Assembly: GCA_023383705.1 (NCBI GenBank)
Contig: JAHDYM010000001.1
Location: 1 to 64,000, forward strand
Direction of reading: 5' to 3'
Source of the DNA: Gammaproteobacteria bacterium
GTDB taxonomy: Bacteria > Pseudomonadota > Gammaproteobacteria > Steroidobacterales > GCA-2729495
Length of the DNA stretch: 64,000 nt
The notes beneath the pieces are model-generated. The model made no database searches. It was not told the DNA's origin and saw only the letters and a program-made list of their open reading frames with translations. A program made the translations under genes and the position numbers. Shown here one piece after another: positions 30,986 through 40,115 of this stretch (positions are counted from its first letter, which is position 1; every line of letters starts with the position of its first letter).

Positions 30986-31552
30986 ATGAACAGTAGAATC
31001 AACAGCCCCCGGACCACTGGCAGGGCAATGATGGCAAGTAAATCGATGCGTAAAACCGGCAAGCCCCGGCGGCCACTTGTAGGCGTCGTGATGGGCTCGG
31101 ACTCCGACTGGCCGACACTCAGGGTAGCAGTGGAGATCCTGCAGAAGTTCGGCGTGCCCTGCGAGAAACGCGTGGTGTCGGCGCATCGCACCCCGGATCT
31201 CATGTTCGAGTACGCCGCGGCGGCGCGCGGCCGTGGCCTGAAGCTGATCATCGCCGGCGCGGGCGGTGCCGCCCACCTGCCCGGCATGCTGGCCGCCAAG
31301 ACCACCCTGCCGGTCCTCGGCGTCCCGGTGATGTCGAAGGCGCTCTCCGGCCAGGATTCCCTGCTCTCCATCGTGCAGATGCCCAAGGGCATACCCGTCG
31401 CGACCTTTGCCATCGGTGAGCCAGGCGCGGCCAATGCCGCGCTGTTCGCTGTCGCCGTGCTGGCGGGCGACAACCCGGTGCTCGCCAAGAAGCTCGCCGC
31501 CTTCCGCCAGCGACAGGTCAAGACCGTGATGGCCATGAAGCTGCAAGACTGA
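30986..31552 (+). CDS. purE: 5-(carboxyamino)imidazole ribonucleotide mutase
   Basis: [38 protein letters not shown]. Confidence 0.98.
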   Translation: MNSRINSPRTTGRAMMASKSMRKTGKPRRPLVGVVMGSDSDWPTLRVAVEILQKFGVPCEKRVVSAHRTPDLMFEYAAAARGRGLKLIIAGAGGAAHLPGMLAAKTTLPVLGVPVMSKALSGQDSLLSIVQMPKGIPVATFAIGEPGAANAALFAVAVLAGDNPVLAKKLAAFRQRQVKTVMAMKLQD

Positions 31553-32719
31553 ATGACGGCCATATCTCCGCCTGCCAGGCTCGGGATTCTGGGCGGCGGC
31601 CAGCTCGGCCGCTACTTCGTGCAGGCCGCGCAAAAGCTCGGCTACCAGGTCTGGGTGCTCGACCCCGATCCGGACAGTCCGGCCGGCCGCATCGCCGACC
31701 GGCACCTCGCGATGGCCTACGATGACCGCGCAGCGCTCGACACCCTGGCTGCGCACTGCGCAGCGATAACCACCGAGTTCGAGAACGTCCCGGCACCCAG
31801 CCTCGAATACCTGGCGCGTACTGTCCGCGTTGCACCCGCAGCCGCAGCGGTTGCGATCTGCCAGGACCGGATTGCCGAGAAGGCTTTCCTGCGCCAGCAC
31901 GGACTGCCCCACGGGCCGTATGCCGTGATCCGCTCGGCCGACGACGTGGCGGCGGCCGACAGCGCCCTGTTTCCCGGCATTCTCAAGGTCGCGCGCTTCG
32001 GCTATGACGGCAAGGGCCAGTCGCGGGTGAGCAACCGCAACGAGGCCCTCGCGGCCTTTCACGCCAGCGGCGACAAGGCCTGCGTGCTGGAAGCATTGCT
32101 GCCACTCGACACCGAAGTGTCGGTGGTCCTCGCGCGCGGCGAATCCGGCGAGACTGCATGCTTCCCGGTGGCCGAAAACAGCCACCGCCACGGCATCCTC
32201 GACGTCTCGATCGTGCCTGCGCGCATTCCGGAAGCCCTGGCCGGCAGTGCCCGGCAGTGTGCGCTGCAGATCGCCGAAGCCATGGGCTACGTGGGCACCC
32301 TCGCCGTGGAGTTCTTCGTCAGCCGCGGCAGGCTTTTCGTCAACGAGATGGCGCCCCGCCCGCACAACAGCGGCCACTACACGCTCGATGCCTGCGAGAC
32401 CAGCCAGTACGCCCAGCAGTTGCGCGCACTGTGCGGGCTGCCGCTGGCTGATCCTGCGGCAGGCAGCGCGGCAGTGATGGTCAACCTGCTCGGCGAATTG
32501 TGGTTCGATGCCGGCAGGCTGCGCGAACCCGACTGGCCGGGATTGCAGGCGATACCCGGGCTGCGGCTGCACCTGTACGGCAAGAGCGAGGCCAGGCCGG
32601 GGCGCAAGATGGGCCACTTCACGGTGGTGGGCAAGGACCTGCCGGAAACGCTCGCGACAGCGATGCGGGCACGCCGGTTCATCGGCAACTGGGACGACAG
32701 CGACACCGGACTGGCCTAA
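31553..32719 (+). CDS. purK: 5-(carboxyamino)imidazole ribonucleotide synthase
   Basis: LGILGGGQLGRYFVQAAQKLG; NEMAPRPHNSGHYT. Confidence 0.98.
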   Translation: MTAISPPARLGILGGGQLGRYFVQAAQKLGYQVWVLDPDPDSPAGRIADRHLAMAYDDRAALDTLAAHCAAITTEFENVPAPSLEYLARTVRVAPAAAAVAICQDRIAEKAFLRQHGLPHGPYAVIRSADDVAAADSALFPGILKVARFGYDGKGQSRVSNRNEALAAFHASGDKACVLEALLPLDTEVSVVLARGESGETACFPVAENSHRHGILDVSIVPARIPEALAGSARQCALQIAEAMGYVGTLAVEFFVSRGRLFVNEMAPRPHNSGHYTLDACETSQYAQQLRALCGLPLADPAAGSAAVMVNLLGELWFDAGRLREPDWPGLQAIPGLRLHLYGKSEARPGRKMGHFTVVGKDLPETLATAMRARRFIGNWDDSDTGLA

Positions 32720-32757
32720 TATCCCCGCATGTCTCAGCAACACGGACTGGTGCATCG

Positions 32758-33183
32758 ATGAAATCAATACTGCTTGCCGGACTGCTCTTCAGCGCGACGG
32801 TATCGGCTGCGGATAACGCCAACCTGCGCGTGATCGCCACCAACGTCCAGAGCGACAAGGGCCAGATCGTCGTCTGGGTATACGACAAGAAGGACGACTG
32901 GCTGAGTGACCGCTACCGCACCGTCAAGAGCGTGAAGGTGGCTGGCAACCGGGCAGGGGACAGCGTGGTTGTCGAACTGCTGCTGCCACCGGGCGAGTAC
33001 GCGCTGTCGGTTTTCCAGGACCTCGACGACGACACGAAGCTGAAGAGCAACTTCATGGGCATACCCAAGGAGCCGGCCGCCCTGTCCAACAATGCGCGGC
33101 CCAAATTCGGGCCGCCGAAGTACAAGGACGCAGCCTTCACGATCGGCAAGGATCCCGTCGAACAGAAACTCGCCCTGCAGTAG
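32758..33183 (+). CDS. DUF2141 domain-containing secreted protein
   Basis: Signal peptide; LPPGEYALSVFQDLDDDTKLKSNFMGIPKEP. Confidence 0.9.
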   Translation: MKSILLAGLLFSATVSAADNANLRVIATNVQSDKGQIVVWVYDKKDDWLSDRYRTVKSVKVAGNRAGDSVVVELLLPPGEYALSVFQDLDDDTKLKSNFMGIPKEPAALSNNARPKFGPPKYKDAAFTIGKDPVEQKLALQ

Positions 33184-33213
33184 CCGCACATCAGCCGGTC
33201 TATACTGCGGACG

Positions 33214-33825
33214 ATGAGCGACCCCGAAATCCGCCGCGTACTCGAGTTCTGGTTCAGCGATGGCGCGATGGACCAGCCGACCATCGACAGTCGCATGGAC
33301 CGCTGGTTCACGGCGAATCCCGCTTTTGATGTGCTGATCCGGCAGGAATTCGGGCCACTGGTGGCCGAGGCCTCCAGAGGCGCGCTGAACAGCTGGGCCG
33401 AACAGCCCGAGGGGCGGCTCGCGCTGATCCTGCTGCTCGACCAGTTTCGCCGCAACATCCACCGCGGCACGCCGAAGGCCTTTTCGCGCGACGCCCAGGC
33501 CGTGAAACTCTGCGTCGAGGGTGCCGCAACCGGCGCCTACAAGGGCCTGACGCCCCTGCAGCAGGCTTTCTACTTCATGCCGCTGCAGCACGCCGAGTCG
33601 CTCCGGATCCAGCAGCGCTCCCTGAAGATCTACGAAGGCCTGCTCGCCAGCGTGTCGGAAACCCTCAAGGCCACCTTTGCCACCTTCGCGCAGTTCGCCG
33701 AACTGCACCACGACATCATCGCGGCACACGGCCGGTTCCCGCATCGCAACCGGATCCTCGGCCGGCCGGACACGCCGGACGAAGCCGCATATCTTGAATC
33801 TGCCGGGACGAGCTTCGGCCAGTAA
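33214..33825 (+). CDS. DUF924 family protein
   Basis: VLEFWFSDG...ALILLLDQFRRNIHRGTP; FYFMPLQHAESL; RFPHRNRILGR. Confidence 0.95.
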   Translation: MSDPEIRRVLEFWFSDGAMDQPTIDSRMDRWFTANPAFDVLIRQEFGPLVAEASRGALNSWAEQPEGRLALILLLDQFRRNIHRGTPKAFSRDAQAVKLCVEGAATGAYKGLTPLQQAFYFMPLQHAESLRIQQRSLKIYEGLLASVSETLKATFATFAQFAELHHDIIAAHGRFPHRNRILGRPDTPDEAAYLESAGTSFGQ

Positions 33826-33840
33826 CAGGAGACCTGAAAC

Positions 33841-35121
33841 ATGTTTTATCAGGCACCGCGACGAGTCGCCATCATCAACAGCCGGCGGATTCCGTTCTGC
33901 CGGGCAAACACGGCATACACGCATCAGTCCAACCAGGACATGATGACCGCGGCCCTGCAGAGCCTGGTCGATGCCTGCGGACTCGGTGGCCAGCGCCTCG
34001 GCGACGTCGCGCTCGGTGCCGTCATGAAACATTCGCGGGACTGGAACCTCGCACGCGAATGCGTGCTCGGCACCACGCTCGCGCCCGAGACGCCAGCCTA
34101 TGACCTGACGCGCGCCTGTGGCACCAGCCTCGAGGCGGCGATCCAGCTCGGCAACAAGATCGCACTCGGCCAGATCGACAGCGGCATCGCGGCGGGCACC
34201 GACTCCATCAGCGATATCCCGGTCGTCTACCCGGACGAGTACCGGGGGATCCTGCTCGCCAGCGCGCGCGGCCGGTCGACGGGCGAACGCCTGCGGCCAT
34301 GGCTGGGACTCAGGCCCCGCATGTTCAAGCCGGAGACGCCCGGCGTGGTCGAGCCACGCACCCGGCTCAGCATGGGCCAGAGCACCGAACTCACGGCGAA
34401 GCAGTGGAATATCTCGCGCGGCGACCAGGACCAGCTGGCACTCGAAAGCCACCAGAAGGCCGCGCGCGCCTGGGATGAGGGCTTTTACAAGTCCCTGGTC
34501 ACCGGCTGGCAGGGTGTGAGCGAAGACAACAACGTCCGCCGCGATTCCTCGCTGGAGCGACTCGGCAAACTCAAGCCGGCATTTGATCGGGGCCCGGGCG
34601 GCACGATGACCGCCGGCAACAGCACGCCGCTTACCGATGGCGCAGCCGCCGTGTTGCTGGCCTCGGAGGAGTGGGCCAACGCACATGACCTTCCCGTCCA
34701 GGCCTGGCTCCGCTACGGTAAGGTGGCTGCCGTCGACTTCGTCAAGAAGGAAGGACTGCTGCTGGCACCGGCCTACGCGGTGTCGGCGATGCTGGCCGAC
34801 GCGGACCTCGGTCTCGGTGACTTCGACCTCTACGAGATCCACGAAGCCTTTGCCGCACAGACGCTGGCCACGCTCAAGGCCTGGGAATCACCGGAGTTCT
34901 GCCGCGACCGGCTGGGCCGCAGCCAGCCACTGGGCGCCATCGATCGTACCCGGCTGAACACCCGGGGTGGCAGCATCGCCATCGGTCATCCCTTCGCCGC
35001 AACCGGCGCGCGCATCCTCGGCACGCTGGCGCGCGAACTCGAACTGCGCGGCCGTGGCCGCGGCCTGATCTCCATCTGCACGGCCGGTGGCATGGGCGTC
35101 ACCGCGATCGTGGAGCGCTGA
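33841..35121 (+). CDS. acetyl-CoA C-acyltransferase (thiolase family)
   Basis: ACGTSLEAAIQLG; YEIHEAFAAQTL; NTRGGSIAIGHPFAATGARI. Confidence 0.93.
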   Translation: MFYQAPRRVAIINSRRIPFCRANTAYTHQSNQDMMTAALQSLVDACGLGGQRLGDVALGAVMKHSRDWNLARECVLGTTLAPETPAYDLTRACGTSLEAAIQLGNKIALGQIDSGIAAGTDSISDIPVVYPDEYRGILLASARGRSTGERLRPWLGLRPRMFKPETPGVVEPRTRLSMGQSTELTAKQWNISRGDQDQLALESHQKAARAWDEGFYKSLVTGWQGVSEDNNVRRDSSLERLGKLKPAFDRGPGGTMTAGNSTPLTDGAAAVLLASEEWANAHDLPVQAWLRYGKVAAVDFVKKEGLLLAPAYAVSAMLADADLGLGDFDLYEIHEAFAAQTLATLKAWESPEFCRDRLGRSQPLGAIDRTRLNTRGGSIAIGHPFAATGARILGTLARELELRGRGRGLISICTAGGMGVTAIVER

Positions 35122-35122
35122 T

Positions 35123-36841
35123 TTGAACAGCTTTCTCGGGGCTGCCAACGCGATCCTCTGGCACAACGCCGTGCTGCTTCTCGTGCTCGGCACGGGGATC
35201 GTCTTCACGCTGTGGACGCGCTTCAGCCAGTTCCGCTCGCTGACGCACGGCCTGCACGTACTGCGCGGCCGCTACGACAACCCCGCAGACCCGGGCGCCA
35301 TCAATCATTTCCAGGCGCTGTCGGCCGCACTGTCGGCGACGGTCGGCCTCGGCAACATCGGCGGCGTGGCACTCGCGATCACCCTCGGCGGACCCGGCGC
35401 GGTGTTCTGGATGTGGGTGGTCGGCTTCTTCGGCATGGCGCTGAAGACCACCGAAGTCACCCTGGCGATGCTCTACCGGAATACCAGCGACCCCGACAAT
35501 CCGCACGGCGGCACGATGTGGGTCATCAGCAAGGCGCTCGCGGACGGCCCGGCCTGGCGGCAGAAACTCGGCAAGCTGATCGGCGGCCTGTTCTGCATCA
35601 CGCTGATGATCATGGCGGTTACCGGCGGCAACATGTTCCAGGCCTGGAACGTGGGCAATATCACCAACCTGTACTTTGGCGTGCCCGATATCGTGACCGG
35701 CATCGTGCTGGCGGTCATCGTCGGCCTGGTGATCCTTGGCGGCATACACCGGATCGGCCGGGTGGCCGGGGCGCTGGTGCCGTTCATGGTCACCACGTAT
35801 TTCGTGGCAGCGATCTATGTCCTGGCGCTGCATGCCAGCGAGATCCCCGCCATGTTCGGACTGATCCTGCGCTCGGCCTTCTCGGCGACCGAAGCCAGCG
35901 GCGCCTTCATCGGCGGCACCATGGGCTATGCCTTCCTGTACGGGATGAAGCGTGCGATTTTCTCCAACGAAGCTGGCCAGGGTACTTCGCCGATCGCCCA
36001 TTCAGCCGCAAAGACCAGCGAACCGGTGCGCGAGTCGGTGGTTGCCGGCCTCGAACCCTTCATCGACACGATCGTGGTCTGCACGCTGACGGCGCTGGTC
36101 ATCATCGTGACCGGGACCTGGAACCGTCCTGCCGAGGCGGTCCTGCCCGACGAAGTTCGCATCGTGGCCACCGCAGCGGGTGAATGGAGCCTGCCGGAGA
36201 CACAGGCGCCGGCCCGCACCGGCAGCACCTGGTCCGGTGGCGAACACGTCTACGTGATCGTGCGGGGCACGGCAAACAGGCAGAGCGGTAACAACCTGCA
36301 CCGGCTGGCCGGCACCGTGACGCTTGCGGAGCCAGGCAGCGCGGTCATCCGCTGGAGCACCCTGCAGGGCACCGAAGCGCCGGAACTCCATGACCGCGGC
36401 ATCTACGTCAGCTACGTCGGCGCCGCGCTGACTGCCGTCGCATTTGATTCGGTGTTGCCCGGCCTGGGGCGCTGGGTCGTGACCCTGACTGTCTGGCTGT
36501 TCGCGATTTCGACGATGATTTCCTACAGCTACTACGCCGAGCAGGGCATCGTGTACCTGGCCGGTGAGCGCTGGGTTGCGCCTTTCAAGTACGTCTACTG
36601 CAGCCTTGCGATCATCGCGACGCTCGGCTTCCTGAAGTCCGACGCCGAACTCGACAACCTGAGCGGGTTTGGCACCGGGCTGATGCTGTTCGTGAACATC
36701 CCGGTCATGTGGTTCATGGCTCATCGTGCGATGCGCGCCTATCACGACTACATGGCCCGGCTGGATTCCGGGCAGATCGGTCCCGGGCATGCGCCGCCGG
36801 CACTGCGCGACGTCATCAGCGGCCACGATGTAGACAGGTAG
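35123..36841 (+). CDS. alanine/glycine:cation symporter (AGCS) family protein with internal soluble insertion
   Basis: FQALSAALSATVGLGNIGGVALAI; FSNEAGQGTSPIAHSAAKT; TTG start likely. Confidence 0.92.
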   Translation: MNSFLGAANAILWHNAVLLLVLGTGIVFTLWTRFSQFRSLTHGLHVLRGRYDNPADPGAINHFQALSAALSATVGLGNIGGVALAITLGGPGAVFWMWVVGFFGMALKTTEVTLAMLYRNTSDPDNPHGGTMWVISKALADGPAWRQKLGKLIGGLFCITLMIMAVTGGNMFQAWNVGNITNLYFGVPDIVTGIVLAVIVGLVILGGIHRIGRVAGALVPFMVTTYFVAAIYVLALHASEIPAMFGLILRSAFSATEASGAFIGGTMGYAFLYGMKRAIFSNEAGQGTSPIAHSAAKTSEPVRESVVAGLEPFIDTIVVCTLTALVIIVTGTWNRPAEAVLPDEVRIVATAAGEWSLPETQAPARTGSTWSGGEHVYVIVRGTANRQSGNNLHRLAGTVTLAEPGSAVIRWSTLQGTEAPELHDRGIYVSYVGAALTAVAFDSVLPGLGRWVVTLTVWLFAISTMISYSYYAEQGIVYLAGERWVAPFKYVYCSLAIIATLGFLKSDAELDNLSGFGTGLMLFVNIPVMWFMAHRAMRAYHDYMARLDSGQIGPGHAPPALRDVISGHDVDR

Positions 36842-36860
36842 GCCCGGCTTCAGCCGCGAT
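36838..36860 (+). repeat. REP element GTAGGCCCGGCTTCAGCCGCGAT at convergent gene junction
   Basis: Differs from the 59044 REP by two bases; contains stop codons of both flanking genes. Confidence 0.8.
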
Positions 36861-37956
36861 CGAGCAGTCCGGCAACATGATCCGCCATCGCCAGCGAAGC
36901 GGTGAGCCCCGGCGAATCGATGCCATAGAGATTGACCAGCCCGGGCACACCGTGGGCTCCCTCGCCCTGGACCATGAAGTCGGCCGCAGGCTCCCCGGGT
37001 CCGGACAGTTTCGGACGGATGCCGGTATGGCCGGGCTGCAGCCGGGCTGCATCGAGACCGGGATAGTAGCGGCGGATCGCCGTGACAAAGTCCTCGCGCC
37101 TGTGCGGGTCGAAGCTGTAGTCGACCGACGCGATCCACTGCAGGTCGGGGCCAAAGCGCACCGCACCACCGAGGTCCAGCGTGACGTGGATGCCCAGGTC
37201 CGCCGGGCCGGCAAGCGGGTACACGAGGTGACGGAAAGGTGCTTTGCCAGCCAGCCGGTAATAGTGGCCGCGTGCCAGATGCAGGGACGGGATCGTTGCC
37301 GGCGGAAGTGCCTCGATGGTTCCGGCGAGTTCCTGTGCATGCAGGCCGGCGGCATTGACCAGCATTGCGCAGCGAATCACCGTCGCGCCACCGGCCTGGA
37401 TCTCGAAGCGCTGCTTTCGGCGCACCACGCGATCCACCCGCGTGTTGAGCGCGACGATACCCCGATGTGCCTCCAGGTCGCCCTGCAGGGCCAGCATATA
37501 GGCCCGGCTGTCGATGATCCCGGTCGATGGTGAATGCAGCGCCTGCACGCAATGCACGGCAGGTTCGAGATCAGCGACATCGGCAGGACCCAGCCTTGCC
37601 AGGTCGCTGACACCGTTGGCGCGGGCCTGCTCGAGGTAGCTGTCGAGCACGGGGATTTCCGCATCCCGGGTCGCGACGATCAGCTTGCCGGTGCGGGCAT
37701 GGGGAATGCCCTTCCCTGCACAGTAGCGGTAGAGCTGCTGGCGGCCAGCCACGCACAGCTGCGCCTTGAGCGTACCGGGCGGATAGTAGATCCCGGCGTG
37801 CACGACTTCCGAGTTGCGGCTGCTGGTCCCGGTACCGGTGGCGCTGGCTGCCTCCACGACGATCACTTCCAGACCGCGCAAGGCCAGCGCACGGCCGACT
37901 GCAAGGCCGATGACACCCGCGCCGACGACGACGCAGTCAACCGTATCGCTGTGCAT
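36850..37956 (-). CDS. FAD-dependent oxidoreductase, L-2-hydroxyglutarate oxidase-like
   Basis: DCVVVGAGVIGLAVGRALALRGLEVIVVE; GTGTSSRNSEVVHAGIYYPPGTLKA. Confidence 0.92.
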   Translation of the reverse strand: MHSDTVDCVVVGAGVIGLAVGRALALRGLEVIVVEAASATGTGTSSRNSEVVHAGIYYPPGTLKAQLCVAGRQQLYRYCAGKGIPHARTGKLIVATRDAEIPVLDSYLEQARANGVSDLARLGPADVADLEPAVHCVQALHSPSTGIIDSRAYMLALQGDLEAHRGIVALNTRVDRVVRRKQRFEIQAGGATVIRCAMLVNAAGLHAQELAGTIEALPPATIPSLHLARGHYYRLAGKAPFRHLVYPLAGPADLGIHVTLDLGGAVRFGPDLQWIASVDYSFDPHRREDFVTAIRRYYPGLDAARLQPGHTGIRPKLSGPGEPAADFMVQGEGAHGVPGLVNLYGIDSPGLTASLAMADHVAGLLDRG

Positions 37957-37979
37957 GCCGGCAGGAACTCCCGGATTCT

Positions 37980-38900
37980 CTACTGGCAGTTGTGTTGCCT
38001 GATGAAAAGGTCGACATCGTCGGCGACGGGCGCGAGCCAGCTCAGCGGGCGGGCCAGTGCCAGCACGATATCCGCATGCTCCCGATCCGGCACGATCACC
38101 AGCTGCGCCTGGCCGCTGGCCGCCGTGACCAGCTCGGCAAGCCTGGCGGAGTTGCGCGGCTTCACGGTGTTGTCGAGATAGCCGTGAATGAGCAGCGCCG
38201 GTCCTTCATGACCATTCACGAAATTGACCGGCTGGCTGGCCGCACGCGTGGCCGCCGGAAAGATCTCTTCCAGCGGTCCGCCAACCAGTGGCAGGAAGTC
38301 ATAGGGGCCGGAAAGACCGATGAAGCCGCAGGTCTTCTGCGGTGCGCCCGCCGCCTGCAGGTAGCTGTCGTCGTAATGCACAAGCGCGGCAATCTGTGCG
38401 CCGGCCGAATGGCCCATGACGAACACATTGCCGGCATCGCCACCGTATTGCGAAATATTGTCAAAGGTCCAGCGCAGCGCATCGGCGGCATCGTTGACGA
38501 ACTCCGGAAACGTTACCGCCGGGTACAGCCGGTAGTCGGGGATCACGACCACATAACCCCGCCGCACCAGCGTGGAGGCGACGAACCTGTACTGTTCCCT
38601 GGCGCCGCTCTGCCAGCTGCCGCCGTAAAGAAACACGATCACCGGATTGCGGGACCCGTTGCCGGCATCGGCATCGGGTGCATACACATCGAGCGACAGC
38701 TCGTGTGTGCCAAAGGGAATGTTCCGGTAGTCGTGGCCCGGGCCGATTCCGCTGACGGAATTGATGACGCCCAGTGGACTGCAACCGCTGATCAGTGCGG
38801 CCAGCAACAGCACCGCCAGGCCGGGCGTTGTCCGCAAGCCGGATCCCCGCGTCATGGCCGGCACGCCGGCAGCTGCACTCAGCGCCAGCCCATCAGCCAT
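37980..38900 (-). CDS. alpha/beta hydrolase (carboxylesterase-like lipoprotein)
   Basis: IVFLYGGSWQSG; VFVMGHSAGAQIAAL; lipobox ALISGC. Confidence 0.9.
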   Translation of the reverse strand: MADGLALSAAAGVPAMTRGSGLRTTPGLAVLLLAALISGCSPLGVINSVSGIGPGHDYRNIPFGTHELSLDVYAPDADAGNGSRNPVIVFLYGGSWQSGAREQYRFVASTLVRRGYVVVIPDYRLYPAVTFPEFVNDAADALRWTFDNISQYGGDAGNVFVMGHSAGAQIAALVHYDDSYLQAAGAPQKTCGFIGLSGPYDFLPLVGGPLEEIFPAATRAASQPVNFVNGHEGPALLIHGYLDNTVKPRNSARLAELVTAASGQAQLVIVPDREHADIVLALARPLSWLAPVADDVDLFIRQHNCQ

Positions 38901-39094
38901 CGTTCATCGTTCTTCAGTTCGCGCCAGTCCATCTCGGTTTCGCGCCGGCTGTGGACCGCCTCAAGGATGCAGCTTTGCACATGCCCCTCCATATCACTAT
39001 TCAGCGCGGTTACCAGAAAGTGCTTCTCCCGGTTGCGGGGGTGCACCGCAGTCCACTTGCTGTGCTGAAGCTTGTGCGGATTGATACGGTTCAT
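38879..39094 (-). CDS. TIGR02450-type tryptophan-rich protein
   Basis: MNRINPHKLQHSKWTAVHPRNREKHFLVTAL...LEAVHSRRETEMDWRELKNDERWLMGW. Confidence 0.88.
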   Translation of the reverse strand: MNRINPHKLQHSKWTAVHPRNREKHFLVTALNSDMEGHVQSCILEAVHSRRETEMDWRELKNDERWLMGWR

Positions 39095-39153
39095 GGCTTG
39101 TCGACTATTGTTGCTCACAAATGGGATTCGGCCGGCATCAGCGATAAGATGCA

Positions 39154-39262
39154 TTACGGAATCCAGCTCAATTCCTGACATATGAAGTTGTGAATCAGGC
39201 CGAGCTTGTCCATGTGCTCGTGACTGGTATAGCCACGGGGCAGCAGCGCCAGCGTTGGTCGA
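39154..39262 (-). pseudogene. RHS-repeat protein remnant, 3' fragment
   Basis: Minus strand reads RPTLALLPRGYTSHEHMDKLGLIHNFICQELSWIP*; RHS signature RGYTxHEHxDxxGLIH. Confidence 0.8.
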
Positions 39263-39586
39263 TTACTGGTCGCCGGATGCGCCCGGCAAAGCGGCTCCAT
39301 CAGGCTCATAGAGCCGGCGGCCATGGATCACGTTGACGACCACCAGGACTTCGTCGCGAACCTGGTAGATGACGCGGTAGCTGTAAACAAAGCGCTCGCG
39401 CACATCATCCCGCCCGAACTCCGGCACCACCCGGCCAAGCCGTGGATGACGCGGGAGGCTGCGGGCCAGGGTGACGATCTTGCTGACCACTGCCGCTGCG
39501 TAGTGCGGCGAGTCTCGCTCGATGTATTCAGCGATGCTCTGCAAATCGTCCGCAGCAGCAACCGACCAGATCAGGCGCCGAGCCAC
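39263..39586 (-). CDS. RelE/ParE family toxin
   Basis: MARRLIWSVAAADDLQSIAEYIERDSPHYAAAVVSKI...FVYSYRVIYQVRDEVLVVVNVIHGRRLY. Confidence 0.93.
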   Translation of the reverse strand: MARRLIWSVAAADDLQSIAEYIERDSPHYAAAVVSKIVTLARSLPRHPRLGRVVPEFGRDDVRERFVYSYRVIYQVRDEVLVVVNVIHGRRLYEPDGAALPGASGDQ

Positions 39587-39759
39587 TTGGCGAGCCGCTG
39601 CTCGACCTCAGTCTGGGTCAGGGTACGCCCGGCCTCGACATCGGCAAGACCATGCTTGATCTTGTCCAGCACGTAGAGTCCGTATTGCACGTCCTCCAGT
39701 GTGCTGTCCTTGGGCAGGTGCTTCAGGACCGTGGCCACCTCGTCACTGACTGCACTCAT
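39571..39759 (-). CDS. antitoxin of RelE/ParE-type module
   Basis: 62 aa, overlaps the toxin start; MSAVSDEVATVLKHLPKDSTLEDVQYGLYVLDKIKHGLADVEAGRTLTQTEVEQRLAKWLGA. Confidence 0.88.
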   Translation of the reverse strand: MSAVSDEVATVLKHLPKDSTLEDVQYGLYVLDKIKHGLADVEAGRTLTQTEVEQRLAKWLGA

Positions 39760-39784
39760 GTCGTTCTCCGGTCATCGATCCTGG

Positions 39785-40012
39785 CTATCTTAGTCCGCCC
39801 GGCCACCCCGCGGCCAGCGTCGCCGACAGCAGGTTGCTGCCCGGACTCAGGCTCAGCCAGGCGTTCGTCGTGGCATTGTGGCGCTTGCCCCAAGGGTCAT
39901 AACTCAGCCGCTCTGTGAGTGTCCTGGCACCAGTACCCGTGCTGTACTCGGTGTGGATCGCGATTATCTGGCCACCTGCAGCGGTCCAGGTGATGGTCCT
40001 GCCGCCGCCCAT
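39785..40012 (-). pseudogene. RHS-repeat protein remnant, 5' fragment
   Basis: GARTLTERLSYDPWGKRHNATTNAWLSLSPGSNLL, typical RHS core, truncated at both ends. Confidence 0.82.
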
Positions 40013-40115
40013 GACTATGCCGCCATTATTGTCATAATGGTGGTCAGCTCTGCTCGCTACAGCAGCGCTTGGTGCGTCGCCAGCTTGGGCCAGCGAAAAA
40101 TAAATCCGATACCTT

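Noticed and set aside
30896-32767. Upstream portion of the 850-aa minus-strand ORF 30215-32767
   Set aside because: Only the last 225 codons encode the OmpA-like lipoprotein; the remainder is antisense to purE/purK.
32764-34842. 692-aa minus-strand ORF
   Set aside because: Antisense to DUF2141, DUF924 and thiolase genes, all with recognisable protein motifs on the plus strand.
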